A DNA stretch of 64,000 bases from the NCBI RefSeq assembly GCF_002237555.1, contig NZ_CP022540.1:3663001-3727000 (forward strand). Direction: 5' to 3'. The notes under the pieces are model-generated. The model was given only the letters and a program-made list of their open reading frames with translations, ran no database searches and was not told the origin of the DNA. Positions 39,743 through 49,164 of this stretch are shown piece by piece; position 1 is the first letter of the stretch; each line of letters starts with the position of its first letter. Origin of the DNA: Antarctobacter heliothermus (GTDB lineage Bacteria; Pseudomonadota; Alphaproteobacteria; Rhodobacterales; Rhodobacteraceae). Position numbers and translations under genes: made by a program.

Positions 39743-41224
39743 TCAGTCGTCTTTGGCCCCCATCGCCTTGATTGCATTTCCAATTGCCTCAACCGACCAC
39801 GCGAAATCCACATCCAGGGCCGTGTCAAAAACCCAGTAATCCCGGGGCACATAGAAATTGGCCGCATAGTTGGATCCGCGCCCGCCCCAGGCCGCAAGGC
39901 CATGACAGGTCATGCAGTTGGTCTGGATTCCCATGTCCGTGGTCGTGGTTGTCCACGCCCCCTTGCCATCCGGGGTCTGGACCGTTTCCATGATCGAAAT
40001 AATCGGCGTGCCAAAGCCCGCCTCAAGATAGGGGTTGAACGCTGTTACCAATTCTCCGACGTTCTTGCCGCCCACCAGCGGCTGTGCCGGAACCAGCATC
40101 GAATAGGCCGGGGCCATAGCGTAATGCGCAGCCTGCGACGTAAGGGGCGAAGGACGCGCCGCTGCAATCGCCGCGCTGGAGGGGGTATTGGGGTGCGCGG
40201 CATCCGCCTCCCACCAGAAAGTCTGCCATGTCCACTGTGTCGTCTCGCGTGAGGTGACATGCATCGCCACCAGCAACGCAATCGCCGGGCCATCGCCGCC
40301 GATTTCCTCGGTCTCGCCGGTGGTCTTGTTCACAAAGGCGGCATTCTGCGCCTTGAGATCCACGGCGATAAAATCGTCGATGGAATAGATGTTGCCGGCA
40401 CCGGGGCTTTTGCAATTCACATCCACGCCGGTTGAGGTGGTTGGCCCTTTCAGGTCCATGTCGACGTAGACGCATTGCTGCCACAGCGTTTCGGGATAGC
40501 CGCCCTCTTTCATGTCAGGCGTCCAGTTGGTCAAATCTGGAACACCGGGCCACGCGGTAAAGGCATAGAGCTTGCGCGTCCGTCCATCCGCATCGGTCCA
40601 ATCCGTCAGCCGCTCCTCGGTGATCAGCTTGTAGACCGGTTTGACGTTCACCGCATTGTCGGGGAACTGCACCTTGTCGCCATCGGCCAGCAACCTGTCC
40701 AGCACCTCGGGCTTGCCCGTCCCGGTTTCCAGCAAATAAGAGGCAGACGGTGGGCTGTAGGCCACGTTCTCCAGCACGTCAGCGTTTACGATGATCCCGG
40801 CAGCATTGGCCTTGGGCTCTGTTCCGTCCTTCTTTTCAGAGGCGGCATCGGCCAGAAACCCGTCCACCAGACCGTGCCGGAACATCTGCGAGGATTCGCC
40901 CAGCTGAAAATGGCTCTGTGGCTCTTTGCCGGTAAAGACCGCAATGACATTCGCCTTGGTCAGCCAGGTTTGATAGGTCACGCGGGCAAAAGCCCCCTCA
41001 CCGTCGACCGGATTGGTCAGGCCCGCCCATATGCCCCAGGCATGGCCGTGGATGGCCGCACTGTTCTGCGGCTGTGCATAGATCCAGGAATTGATCTCTT
41101 CCTCAGCGGTGGGAAAGACGATCCCGGGTGCCGGTTCTGCGGGCATGTCCACCCCGAAATCCTGCGCCCCTGCTGCCAGCGGCAAGAAAGCCAATAGCCC
41201 TGCCTTTACTCCAAAATAACGCAT
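39743..41224 (-). CDS. Periplasmic protein with one C-terminal c-type haem site, function unknown
   Basis: The product is 493 residues with a signal peptide (MRYFGVKAGLLAFLPLAAGA). A single haem-binding site CMTCH lies about 52 residues from the C-terminus. The remainder (for example IYAQPQNSAAIHGHAWGIWAGLT and TWQTFWWEADAAHPN, each part of a longer conserved-looking stretch) belongs to no family I can name. It is rich in Trp, which suggests a folded catalytic or binding domain. The ATG at 41224 follows AAGGAAAC; earlier in-frame starts would mask the signal peptide. It has its own terminator and a palindrome 43 bp upstream of the start. It may be a periplasmic oxidoreductase. Confidence 0.82.
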   Translation of the reverse strand: MRYFGVKAGLLAFLPLAAGAQDFGVDMPAEPAPGIVFPTAEEEINSWIYAQPQNSAAIHGHAWGIWAGLTNPVDGEGAFARVTYQTWLTKANVIAVFTGKEPQSHFQLGESSQMFRHGLVDGFLADAASEKKDGTEPKANAAGIIVNADVLENVAYSPPSASYLLETGTGKPEVLDRLLADGDKVQFPDNAVNVKPVYKLITEERLTDWTDADGRTRKLYAFTAWPGVPDLTNWTPDMKEGGYPETLWQQCVYVDMDLKGPTTSTGVDVNCKSPGAGNIYSIDDFIAVDLKAQNAAFVNKTTGETEEIGGDGPAIALLVAMHVTSRETTQWTWQTFWWEADAAHPNTPSSAAIAAARPSPLTSQAAHYAMAPAYSMLVPAQPLVGGKNVGELVTAFNPYLEAGFGTPIISIMETVQTPDGKGAWTTTTTDMGIQTNCMTCHGLAAWGGRGSNYAANFYVPRDYWVFDTALDVDFAWSVEAIGNAIKAMGAKDD

Positions 41225-41266
41225 CCCTGTTTCCTTTCCCAAACTCATCGCACGCTCCAAGTGACG

Positions 41267-41284
41267 TTACGTTACCCAACGTAA
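41267..41284. promoter_or_regulatory. Perfect palindrome upstream of the haem protein gene, candidate operator
   Basis: TTACGTT and AACGTAA form perfect 7-bp arms around ACCC. The site lies 43-60 bp upstream of the ATG at 41224, where a repressor or activator of the TetR or a similar dimeric family could act. No regulator gene is adjacent. An extra half copy ACGTTACG overlaps its left side. Confidence 0.55.
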
Positions 41285-41374
41285 GGAGGAAAACAAAGAT
41301 CATCATTCAACTTTTACGGTAAAAACGTGCTTGACATACCGCCCCTCTTGCCGCGCCTGGGGCACTCGGCAGGC

Positions 41375-42034
41375 TGTGCCCTACGATGAAGTGCGCACAT
41401 TGCCCCACGGATACGACAGCGGCCGCCTGAACCGGCCTGCTACCGGCATCTGCACTATTGCCGCGCGTCCTATCAGCCGAACTGAACCGCATTGGACGCC
41501 GATGCCGCCAATCTTGGCGCGCCATGCGATGCGGGCACACAGTGGCGTGCCGACGCGCGATTTGGCCCACGCGGTGTGTGTGAGGCGTCTACCCTGTTCA
41601 GTTTCGGCCACGCGGCGGCCTATGAGCATGAGAATGACGTCACCTACCTTAAGGGAGTGCGCGCTGCGGACATGGGCGATGCCAAAATTGTCCACACGGA
41701 CACACTGACCAGCCACGCCAATATCCGCCGGGGGATCGAGGCGGCACTGATTGCGGGCGCCCTACCCGTTACCACCCGCGGCGACCATTCCGATATTATT
41801 CCATGTTGTGAGGACTATGAGGGCCGCGCGCCGTTTCACATACTCCAGATCGACGCGCATCTGGATTTCGTCGACGAACGCCACGGCGTCACCCGCACGC
41901 TCCCGATTGTCGGGGTCGCCCTTGTCGAGGTGACACCCGACTATGATCCGACGGGCAGCACCGCGATCCTTGCGGCGCAACTGTTGATGAACCTGCTGGG
42001 GTTTGTCTTTCACGCCGGCTTGTCCCGCGCCTGA
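41375..42034 (+). pseudogene. Decayed agmatinase (ureohydrolase) gene
   Basis: Agmatinase sequence is recognisable but broken. The N-terminal segment (GRLNRPATGICTIAARPIS) is in one frame up to about 41488. The reading then shifts to another frame for DADAANLGAPCDAGTQWRA and onward, with a stop (TGA at 41483) just before in the second frame. The metal segments GDHS and DAHLDFVDERHGVTR survive. HGVTR then runs directly into the family C-terminus (LPIVGVALVEVTPDYDPTG), so roughly 100 residues carrying the second DxD metal motif are missing. With a frameshift plus an internal deletion, an active enzyme is not expected. The outer boundaries are approximate. Confidence 0.85.
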
Positions 42035-42203
42035 GACGATGCCAACGCCTGTGACACAGGGCTGAAAATGCGTCCCTAGCCCGGTTTCGGCCCAGCGTTG
42101 CCTTCGGCGGAGCGGCGCGCGTCTTCACGCTGCCCCTTGCCGTCACCGCCCTGTCACGCTTGTGTGGTCAGGAGCGTAACGCTACTCAGAACTGGACCCG
42201 CCC

Positions 42204-43352
42204 ATGACCGCCCCTCTCGCCGGATATGTCATTCTGGACCTGACGCATGTATTGGCAGGACCGTTCTGCACTATGTCCCTGTCGGACATGGGCGCGCAGA
42301 TCATAAAGGTCGAAGCGCCGGGAACCGGCGACGATACCCGTGCCTTCCCCCCCTTCAAGGATGGCAAATCCGCCTACTTCGCTGGTCTCAATCACGGCAA
42401 GAAAAGCATCGCTCTGAACCTCAAGGGAGATGAGGACAGGGCTATCTTTGAGCGTCTGTTGGGACGTGCCGATGTGATAGTCGAAAATTTTCGCCCCGGC
42501 GTGATGGAACGGCTGGGCTATGGCTGGGACGAATTGCACGCCGCATTTCCTCGACTGGTGTATGGCGCGGTGTCCGGGTTTGGCCACACCGGACCGGATT
42601 CGAAACGCCCCGCCTACGACATCGTGGTGCAGGCGCGCAGCGGCGTCATGTCGATCACCGGCGAGAAAAACCGAGAACCGGTGCGTGTCGGCGCGTCGAT
42701 CGGCGATATCGTGGCCGGCATGTTCCTGAGCCAAGGCATCCTGGCCGCATTGCTCGACCGAGACCGCAACGGTGTCGGACGCAAGATCGATGTGTCGATG
42801 TTGGACAGTCAGTTGGCAATCCTTGAACACGCGGTCGCGCTAACAACTGTCAACGGCAAGGCACCCGGGCCGTCCGGCGCGCGGCATCCGTCGATAAGCC
42901 CGTTCGAAACGTTCCATGCCAGCGACGGGCTGTTTGTGATCGCCGCAGGAAACGACAGGCTGTTCGAGAAACTGTGCATCGCACTGAACCTGCCCATTTC
43001 GGACGATCCGCGATTTGCCACCAACAACGCGCGCTGCAAACACACCCGGCTGCTGAAACGGCTGATTGAGGCTGTAACACTGGACAACACCCGCGCCTAC
43101 TGGATCTCGCGGCTGACCGCCGCAGGCATCCCGACCGGGCCGATTCAGGATGTGGCCCAGGTGTTGAAGGACCCTCAGATCATCGCACGCAACATGGTGG
43201 TGGACGTGTTGGACAAGAACGGTCGCCAAGCCTACAAATCCGCCGGAAATCCGATCAAGATGAGCGATGCGCCAGACCCGACAACGCGCGGCCCTGCCCC
43301 GGATCTGGATGGCAATCGCGGTGAAATTCTACGCTGGCTGGAGCAGGGTTAG
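42204..43352 (+). CDS. CaiB/BaiF family (class III) CoA-transferase
   Basis: The 382-residue product shows the family landmarks. The N-terminus VILDLTHVLAGPFCTMSLSD continues to GAQIIKVEAPGTGD, then NHGKKSIALNLK, ADVIVENFRPGVMERLG, and the catalytic Asp in RPAYDIVVQARSG. These enzymes move CoA between carboxylic acids through an aspartyl-CoA intermediate. Members act on formyl/oxalyl, carnitine, succinyl or alkyl-succinyl substrates, and I cannot tell which applies here. It is 111 bp upstream of the corrinoid-activator homologue on the same strand, which may be fortuitous. Confidence 0.93.
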   Translation: MTAPLAGYVILDLTHVLAGPFCTMSLSDMGAQIIKVEAPGTGDDTRAFPPFKDGKSAYFAGLNHGKKSIALNLKGDEDRAIFERLLGRADVIVENFRPGVMERLGYGWDELHAAFPRLVYGAVSGFGHTGPDSKRPAYDIVVQARSGVMSITGEKNREPVRVGASIGDIVAGMFLSQGILAALLDRDRNGVGRKIDVSMLDSQLAILEHAVALTTVNGKAPGPSGARHPSISPFETFHASDGLFVIAAGNDRLFEKLCIALNLPISDDPRFATNNARCKHTRLLKRLIEAVTLDNTRAYWISRLTAAGIPTGPIQDVAQVLKDPQIIARNMVVDVLDKNGRQAYKSAGNPIKMSDAPDPTTRGPAPDLDGNRGEILRWLEQG

Positions 43353-43463
43353 GCCCCGACCCGGCAACCATGCCGCTTTCCGGCGGAATCCTGACGCGGC
43401 ATCGCCTTTCCATCGGCGCGACAGACGCTATGGTCCGCGACAACACCCGACGGAGGCACAGAC

Positions 43464-45503
43464 ATGGCCCAAGACCCCCTTGTTATTTTCACGCCCTCAG
43501 GCAAACGCGGCCGATTTCCTGTCGGCACCCCCGTTCTGACCGCCGCACGCCAGCTGGGCGTTGATCTGGATTCGGTCTGCGGCGGCCGTGGCATCTGTTC
43601 GAAATGCCAGATCACCCCGTCTTATGGCGACTTTTCCAAACACGGCGTGCATGTGGCTCAGGACGCCCTGTCGGATTGGAACGCGGTCGAGGCACGTTAT
43701 GACGAGAAGCGCGGGCTGAAGTCAGGTCGTCGCCTTGGTTGTCAGGCCGCCGTTCAGGGCGACGTGGTGATCGACGTCCCTCCTGAAAGTCAGGTGCATC
43801 GTCAGGTCGTGCGTAAAGCGGCGACCGCCCGTGTGATCGAAATGGATCCGGCGACGCGGCTGTACTACGTCGAGGTGCAAGAGCCCGACATGCACGAGCC
43901 AACCGGCGATCTAGAGCGGGTGGCCCGCGCGCTGGAGGCACAATGGGATATCCCAGAGATATCCACAGAGTTTTCCACACTTTCGAAATTGCAGCCTGTC
44001 CTGCGCAAAGGTGGCTGGGAAATTACCGTCGCCTTACACAAAGACGATCACGATGCTGTTCCACGCCTTCTTGCAGCTTGGCCCGGACTGCATGAGGGTG
44101 GGATCTATGGTCTTGCCATCGACCTTGGATCGACCACCATCGCCGCGCATCTGACTGATCTGGACACCGGCGAGGTCAAGGCGTCCTCGGGCATCATGAA
44201 CCCGCAAATTCGATTTGGCGAAGACCTCATGAGCCGGGTATCATACGCCATGATGAACCCCGGCGGCGATGCCGAAATGACCCGCGCGGTGCGCGAGGCA
44301 TTGGACGCGTTGGTGCTTGAAATTGCGACCGAGGCCGGGATTGACCCCAGCCTGATCCTTGAGACGGTCTTTGTTTGTAACCCAGTGATGCACCACCTGC
44401 TGCTGGGCATCGACCCGGTGGAACTGGGCCAAGCGCCCTTTGCGCTGGCCACGTCCGATGCCATGACGCTGACAGCCCGCGACCTCGACCTGAAGGCGCT
44501 GCCGCCGTCGGCGCAAATCTACATTCTTCCGTGCATCGCAGGCCATGTGGGGGCCGACGCCGCCGCGGTGGCCCTGTCCGAAGAACCCGGAAAATCCAAT
44601 GACTTGGCGCTTATTGTTGATGTGGGCACCAATGCCGAGATCCTGTTGGGTGACAAAAGCCGCGTGCTGGCCTGTTCCTCTCCGACGGGCCCCGCCTTTG
44701 AGGGCGCACAGATCAGTTCCGGCCAACGCGCCGCGCCCGGCGCGATTGAGGCGATCCGCATTGATCCAGTGACCAAAGAGCCGCGTTTCCGCGTGATCGG
44801 CTGTGACAAGTGGTCGGACGAGGATGGCTTTGCCGAGGAAACCGCCGCGTCGGGTATCACCGGCATCTGCGGCTCGGGCATCATCGAGGCGGTGGCCGAA
44901 CTGCGCACTGCGGGCTTGATGGACCCCTCCGGCCTGATCGGTGGACCGGACAAGACCGGCACGGAACGCTGTATCCCAGAGGGGCGCACCTTTTCCTATC
45001 TGGTGCATGACGCCAGCGAAGACGGCGGCCCCCGGATCACCGTGACCCAGGGCGACATCCGCGCCATCCAACTAGCCAAATCCGCGCTCTACGCGGGCGC
45101 GCGCCTATTGATGGACACGCGCGGCGTAGACAAGGTGGACAGGGTTGTGCTGGCGGGTGCCTTTGGCGCTCATATCTCACCGCTGCACGCAATGGTGCTG
45201 GGCATGATCCCCGATGTGCCGCTGGACAAGGTCACAAGCGCGGGCAACGCCGCCGGCACCGGTGCACGCATCGCCCTGTGCAATCTTGCCGCGCGTCGCG
45301 AGATTGAGCGCGTGGTGCGTGAGATCACCAAGGTCGAAACCGCAATCGAGCCAAAGTTTCAGGAACACTTTGTCGCCGCCAACGCGATCCCGCACGCGAC
45401 GGACCCTTTCCCGGAACTGAAAAAGCTCGTCAACCTGCCCGACGTCAGCTTTAACTCTGGTGGCGACGACCGGGGCGGACGGCGGCGGCGCAAACGCGCC
45501 TGA
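43464..45503 (+). CDS. Corrinoid protein reductive activator-like protein (2Fe-2S ferredoxin plus ASKHA/DUF4445)
   Basis: The product is 679 residues. An N-terminal ferredoxin domain has cluster ligands in CGGRGICSKC with a fourth Cys in RLGCQAAV. The C-terminal ASKHA-type ATPase region starts with GLAIDLGSTTIAAHLTDLDTG (split GLAIDLGSTT and IAAHLTDLDTG) and includes VDVGTNAEILLG and GICGSGIIEA. This layout is that of RACo and RamA-like activators, which use ATP to reduce inactive Co(II) corrinoid proteins to Co(I). The C-terminal tail is highly basic (GGRRRRKRA). The partner could be the corrinoid system served by the MttB-like protein at 20016-21554. The start follows CGGAGGCACAGAC. Confidence 0.9.
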   Translation: MAQDPLVIFTPSGKRGRFPVGTPVLTAARQLGVDLDSVCGGRGICSKCQITPSYGDFSKHGVHVAQDALSDWNAVEARYDEKRGLKSGRRLGCQAAVQGDVVIDVPPESQVHRQVVRKAATARVIEMDPATRLYYVEVQEPDMHEPTGDLERVARALEAQWDIPEISTEFSTLSKLQPVLRKGGWEITVALHKDDHDAVPRLLAAWPGLHEGGIYGLAIDLGSTTIAAHLTDLDTGEVKASSGIMNPQIRFGEDLMSRVSYAMMNPGGDAEMTRAVREALDALVLEIATEAGIDPSLILETVFVCNPVMHHLLLGIDPVELGQAPFALATSDAMTLTARDLDLKALPPSAQIYILPCIAGHVGADAAAVALSEEPGKSNDLALIVDVGTNAEILLGDKSRVLACSSPTGPAFEGAQISSGQRAAPGAIEAIRIDPVTKEPRFRVIGCDKWSDEDGFAEETAASGITGICGSGIIEAVAELRTAGLMDPSGLIGGPDKTGTERCIPEGRTFSYLVHDASEDGGPRITVTQGDIRAIQLAKSALYAGARLLMDTRGVDKVDRVVLAGAFGAHISPLHAMVLGMIPDVPLDKVTSAGNAAGTGARIALCNLAARREIERVVREITKVETAIEPKFQEHFVAANAIPHATDPFPELKKLVNLPDVSFNSGGDDRGGRRRRKRA

Positions 45504-45524
45504 CCCGCCCGGCACGCGGGCTGC

Positions 45525-46667
45525 CTAAAGCAGCCCGCGCGACGCCAGATTGCGCATCAGCGCGCTGGTACCAAAACGCCACGGCGGGCATTCCGTCGAC
45601 AACCGCACGGTATTGGCCAACCTCCCCAGTGCCGGTTCCGAGATTTCGACCACGTCGCCCAGCTTATGGGTAAACCCCTCCCCCGGAACATCGCGGTCCT
45701 CGGTCGGGGCAAAAAGCGTGCCCAGCATCAGGAAAAACCCGTCGGGATATTGGTGATGCTCGCCGCACGTCTGCGCCACCAGATCCTCAGGGTCGCGACT
45801 GATCTGGGACATGCTGCTACGTCCATTTAGGACGTAGCCATCCGTGCCGGTCACCGTCAGCGTCAGTTCCGCGTTGCGCACATCGTCCAGCCCATAGCTG
45901 TCGTCGAACAACCGCAACATCGGCCCCACCGCACAAGAGGCATTGTTGTCCTTGGCCTTGCCCAGCAGTAGCGCGGACCGCCCTTCGACATCGCGCAAGT
46001 TCACGTCATTGCCTAGCGTCGCGCCCTTGATATGGCCCCGCCCGTCGCAAGCCAACACAACCTCCGGCTCCGGGTTGTTCCATGTGGAAATCGGGTGCAG
46101 CCCGACACTTGCCCCAAACCCCACAGACGCCATCGGTTGGGCTTTGGAAAACACCTCGGCGTAGGGACCGATGCCCACCTCAAGATACTGCGACCAGACG
46201 CCGTCGGCGATCAGTACCTCCTTGAGTTTCAATGCCTTGTCAGAACCCGGCTCCACCGCGCGCAGGCTGTCACCCAGAATGGCCGTACAGCGTTCGCGGA
46301 TCGCCAACGCGCGCGCCGGATCGCCCTTGGCCTGCTCCTCGATTACCCGCTCCAGCATGGAGGACACAAAGGTCACTCCGCAGGCCTTGACCGGCTGCAT
46401 GTCGCACGGGGCCAGCAGATGCGCTCCCTCGGGTGTTTCGATGGACGCCACGGCCAACGCCTCCAGCGATCCAAGGCTTTCACCCGGTGCCTGAGCGGCA
46501 AAGGCGGCGGAATCGTCGCGGTCCAGTAGCGCCTGCATGGTCGGCACATCGCGGCAGGTGATATCCACTGCCTCGGCGCCGCGCCGCGCGATCAGGGCCG
46601 GACCATCGCGATCAGGCCGCCAAACGCGGCCAACAAACGTCCCATTTGCAGGCAATCCAAGCGTCAT
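45525..46667 (-). CDS. Fumarylacetoacetate hydrolase (FAH) family protein
   Basis: The product is 380 residues with a C-terminal FAH-type domain. The metal-binding pattern is represented by the acidic residues in WNNPEPEVVL and in GNDVNLRDVEG. The longer N-terminal part and the segments KVLIADGVWSQYLEVGIG-like and KAQPMASVGFGASVGLHP recall sugar-acid dehydratases of this superfamily (2-keto-3-deoxy-arabonate type) more than fumarylacetoacetase itself. That refinement is tentative. It is convergent with the activator gene and 124 bp from tRNA-Gly. The ATG follows GAGGACCCACATC. Confidence 0.85.
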   Translation of the reverse strand: MTLGLPANGTFVGRVWRPDRDGPALIARRGAEAVDITCRDVPTMQALLDRDDSAAFAAQAPGESLGSLEALAVASIETPEGAHLLAPCDMQPVKACGVTFVSSMLERVIEEQAKGDPARALAIRERCTAILGDSLRAVEPGSDKALKLKEVLIADGVWSQYLEVGIGPYAEVFSKAQPMASVGFGASVGLHPISTWNNPEPEVVLACDGRGHIKGATLGNDVNLRDVEGRSALLLGKAKDNNASCAVGPMLRLFDDSYGLDDVRNAELTLTVTGTDGYVLNGRSSMSQISRDPEDLVAQTCGEHHQYPDGFFLMLGTLFAPTEDRDVPGEGFTHKLGDVVEISEPALGRLANTVRLSTECPPWRFGTSALMRNLASRGLL

Positions 46668-46791
46668 GATGTGGGTCCTCCGGTGATGTTTTCTGGTTTT
46701 TCCAAAGATCTAGAACAGTTTCCGCACCAGCGGAACAGGTACCGAGAGTTCTTGACGACACGCCGGGGCTAAGCTACCCATGCGCGTCGCG

Positions 46792-46865
46792 GCGGGTATG
46801 ATGTAATGGTAGCCTGTCAGCTTCCCAAGCTGAACGCGCGGGTTCGATTCCCGCTACCCGCTCCA
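46792..46865 (+). tRNA. tRNA-Gly (CCC)
   Basis: A full cloverleaf is readable. The acceptor stem pairs GCGGGTA with TACCCGC, and the anticodon arm TCAGC/GCTGA encloses the loop TTCCCAA with anticodon CCC. The T loop is GGTTCGATTCC, and the terminal CCA is encoded. Length is 74 nt with CCA. Confidence 0.96.
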
Positions 46866-46890
46866 ACTCTCCGACAGTAGTGTATCCACG

Positions 46891-48003
46891 TCAGGCAGCC
46901 GCCCGAAATCGGCTTGTCAGACGTGCAACATCTGCCCGCAGGTCCGTTGAAATCGCACCATCCCGAGCCTCGTCGCGCAAAGTTGTCCACATCCTAGGAT
47001 CAGGCGTCCCCTTGCGGTGCCAGACCTGATCGCGCAACACGGCCTCTGCCGCCTCGGGCAATCTGTTTGGCACCTCATAGCCAGCAATCTCTGCCCAGAC
47101 AGCAGTCCAGCAGCGTGCCACGCTCCACGGGTTGTATCCGCCGCCCCCCGACACGATTAGTCTGGGCGCAAGCAAGCGCAACGCCCGCACCGCCAGCACA
47201 TGACAGCGGTTTGACAGCGACAACCGCGCAAGAGGATCCTCGGCCAACGCATCCGCCCCGCATTGCAGATAGATGGCGTCAGGGCAAAATTCGGCCACGG
47301 CGGGCAGGATGACCTGATCCAGCACCAGAGAAAACTCAGTGTCGTTGAACCCGCGTGCCACGGGCAGATTAAAGGCAGACCCGCCCGCCGTATCGGCCAG
47401 CGCGCCTGTAAAAGGCCAGCGCCGCGCTTCATGAACAGAGATCATGCGCACGTCCTCACGACCCGCAAACCCCAACGCGACCCCATCGCAATGGTGTGCG
47501 TCGATGTCGACATAGGCCACACGCGACAGCCCCATCTCCAGCAGGCGTTCAATAGTCAGGACCGGCTCATTCAAATAGCAGAACCCGGCGGCCCGGTCCG
47601 GCAACCCGTGATGCTGACCGCCGCCGGGATTGTGAACCACACCACCCTCGGCGACCAGTTCGGCAGCCAGCAATCCGCCCCCCACCGCCGTGGCAGGACG
47701 GCGAAACATCTCGGCAAACACAGGATTGGACAGTGTGCCCAGCCCATGCCGCGCCCGCACCGCCTCATCGACCTCTTGCGCCGCCTCAGCCGCCTGCAAC
47801 GCCGCCACATAGTCGGGCGTGTGAAAGCGCGTCAAAGCAGCGGGTTTAGCTCGCGGAGAGGTTCGATAGCGCGCGGCCGGCAGCCAACCCAGTGTGCGGG
47901 CCAGATCAATCACTGCTGGCACCCGCTGAATGGAAAGTGGATGCCGCGCCCCGTAGACAGAGCCGCGATAGATAGAAGATCCGATAAAACACTGGCTGGG
48001 CAT
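46891..48003 (-). CDS. Histone deacetylase-family (AcuC/acetylpolyamine amidohydrolase-like) protein
   Basis: The 370-residue product has the zinc-hydrolase signature: the His pair in GGGQHHGLPD, the ligands DIDAHHCDG, the Asp in CGADALAEDPLARL and the transition-state loop GGGGYN. Bacterial members remove acetyl groups from polyamines or proteins such as acetyl-CoA synthetase (AcuC). I cannot choose between these from sequence alone. It is divergent from the AbrB-family gene with about 80 bp between them. Confidence 0.92.
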   Translation of the reverse strand: MPSQCFIGSSIYRGSVYGARHPLSIQRVPAVIDLARTLGWLPAARYRTSPRAKPAALTRFHTPDYVAALQAAEAAQEVDEAVRARHGLGTLSNPVFAEMFRRPATAVGGGLLAAELVAEGGVVHNPGGGQHHGLPDRAAGFCYLNEPVLTIERLLEMGLSRVAYVDIDAHHCDGVALGFAGREDVRMISVHEARRWPFTGALADTAGGSAFNLPVARGFNDTEFSLVLDQVILPAVAEFCPDAIYLQCGADALAEDPLARLSLSNRCHVLAVRALRLLAPRLIVSGGGGYNPWSVARCWTAVWAEIAGYEVPNRLPEAAEAVLRDQVWHRKGTPDPRMWTTLRDEARDGAISTDLRADVARLTSRFRAAA

Positions 48004-48084
48004 GACCGTCAGCTAGAGCCTTTGCGCCCCAAAGGAAATCCCCGGTGGATTGCACAGAGCAACAAGCGGGAATAACACTCTCGC

Positions 48085-49158
48085 ATGCATGTCTTTCCCT
48101 CCCTCCGCCTGATCTGGCAGACCGCCGCAATTCTTGCCTTGGGTGCACTTGGCGGATTTGCCGCCACTTGGGCGCATGTGCCGATGCCCTGGATGCTGGG
48201 CGGGCTGCTGTCCTCTGCTCTTGTGATCCTTGTCTGGGAACCGACATTTCTGGCCGACTACGCGTTTCCATTGCCGTTCAGGACTGCGTTTGTGGCGCTG
48301 ATCGGGGTAATGATCGGGACACAGGTCACGGCAGAACTGGTCTCGTTGGCCGGACAACTGCCGTGGACGATGGGCGGGCTGGTGGTCTTCGTGATCTTCG
48401 CACATCTTGGCAACACTCTGATCTTTCAGCGTTTGGGAGGCTATGACCGCGCCACCGCCTTTTATTCCGGGACACCCGGCGGTCTGATGGAAAGCATCGT
48501 GATGGGCGAAGGCGCGGGGGCCGACATCCGTATCCTGACTGCCCAGCAATTCTTGCGAATCATCGTCGTGATCACGCTGTTGCCGCTGGGCCTGTCGCTA
48601 TGGATGGGCGCGCCGGTGGGCAGCGCCGCAGGCCTGCGGGCTGCTTCGGGCCACACACCTGTGACCGCGCAAACGCTGCTGCTGATTTTCGTAGCGGCCG
48701 GCGCGGGGCTCGGGCTGGCGCGGTTAATCCGTCTTCCCGCCGCCCAACTCAGCGGGCCGATGATTCTTGCGGCGCTGGCAACCACAACCGGCGTGCTGGA
48801 TCTGCACCTTCCTGTCTGGCTGATCGCCGCTGCACAACTGGTGATCGGCGTCAGTTTGGGGATGCGTTTCAAGGGCACCAACCTCGCGCTATTACGTCGC
48901 TGCGCCTGGCTCGCGCTGGTGTCGGTGATCTACATGCTGATTCTGGGCGGCATCCTGTCGGTGATCCTCTGGCAAATCACCGGGATCGAATGGTTGCACC
49001 TTCTGATTAGTTTCTCACCCGGTGGCGTGGCCGAAATGTCCGTCGTGGCGCTGAGCCTTGCAGCCAATCCCGCACTTGTCAGCCTGCACCACGTCGCGCG
49101 TATTCTGATGACAGTGGTGGAGCTTAGCGTCATGGCGCGCCTACTGCGGCTGCGCTAA
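48085..49158 (+). CDS. AbrB-family integral membrane protein
   Basis: The 357-residue hydrophobic protein has about ten membrane segments and two similar halves, each with a PMPWMLGGLL-like or QLSGPMILAAL segment. The FSPGGVAEMSVVALSL motif is typical of the AbrB (DUF-type) family, often mislabelled as ammonia monooxygenase. E. coli AbrB has been linked to regulation of aidB, but no transport substrate is firmly known. Its stop lies 6 bp from the convergent ABC-F gene. Confidence 0.9.
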   Translation: MHVFPSLRLIWQTAAILALGALGGFAATWAHVPMPWMLGGLLSSALVILVWEPTFLADYAFPLPFRTAFVALIGVMIGTQVTAELVSLAGQLPWTMGGLVVFVIFAHLGNTLIFQRLGGYDRATAFYSGTPGGLMESIVMGEGAGADIRILTAQQFLRIIVVITLLPLGLSLWMGAPVGSAAGLRAASGHTPVTAQTLLLIFVAAGAGLGLARLIRLPAAQLSGPMILAALATTTGVLDLHLPVWLIAAAQLVIGVSLGMRFKGTNLALLRRCAWLALVSVIYMLILGGILSVILWQITGIEWLHLLISFSPGGVAEMSVVALSLAANPALVSLHHVARILMTVVELSVMARLLRLR

Positions 49159-49164
49159 GGACGC

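Noticed and set aside
41492..42034. 180-codon frame as a functional short agmatinase
   Set aside because: It lacks the family N-terminus, which lies in another frame upstream, and the second metal-binding motif; both defects indicate a pseudogene.
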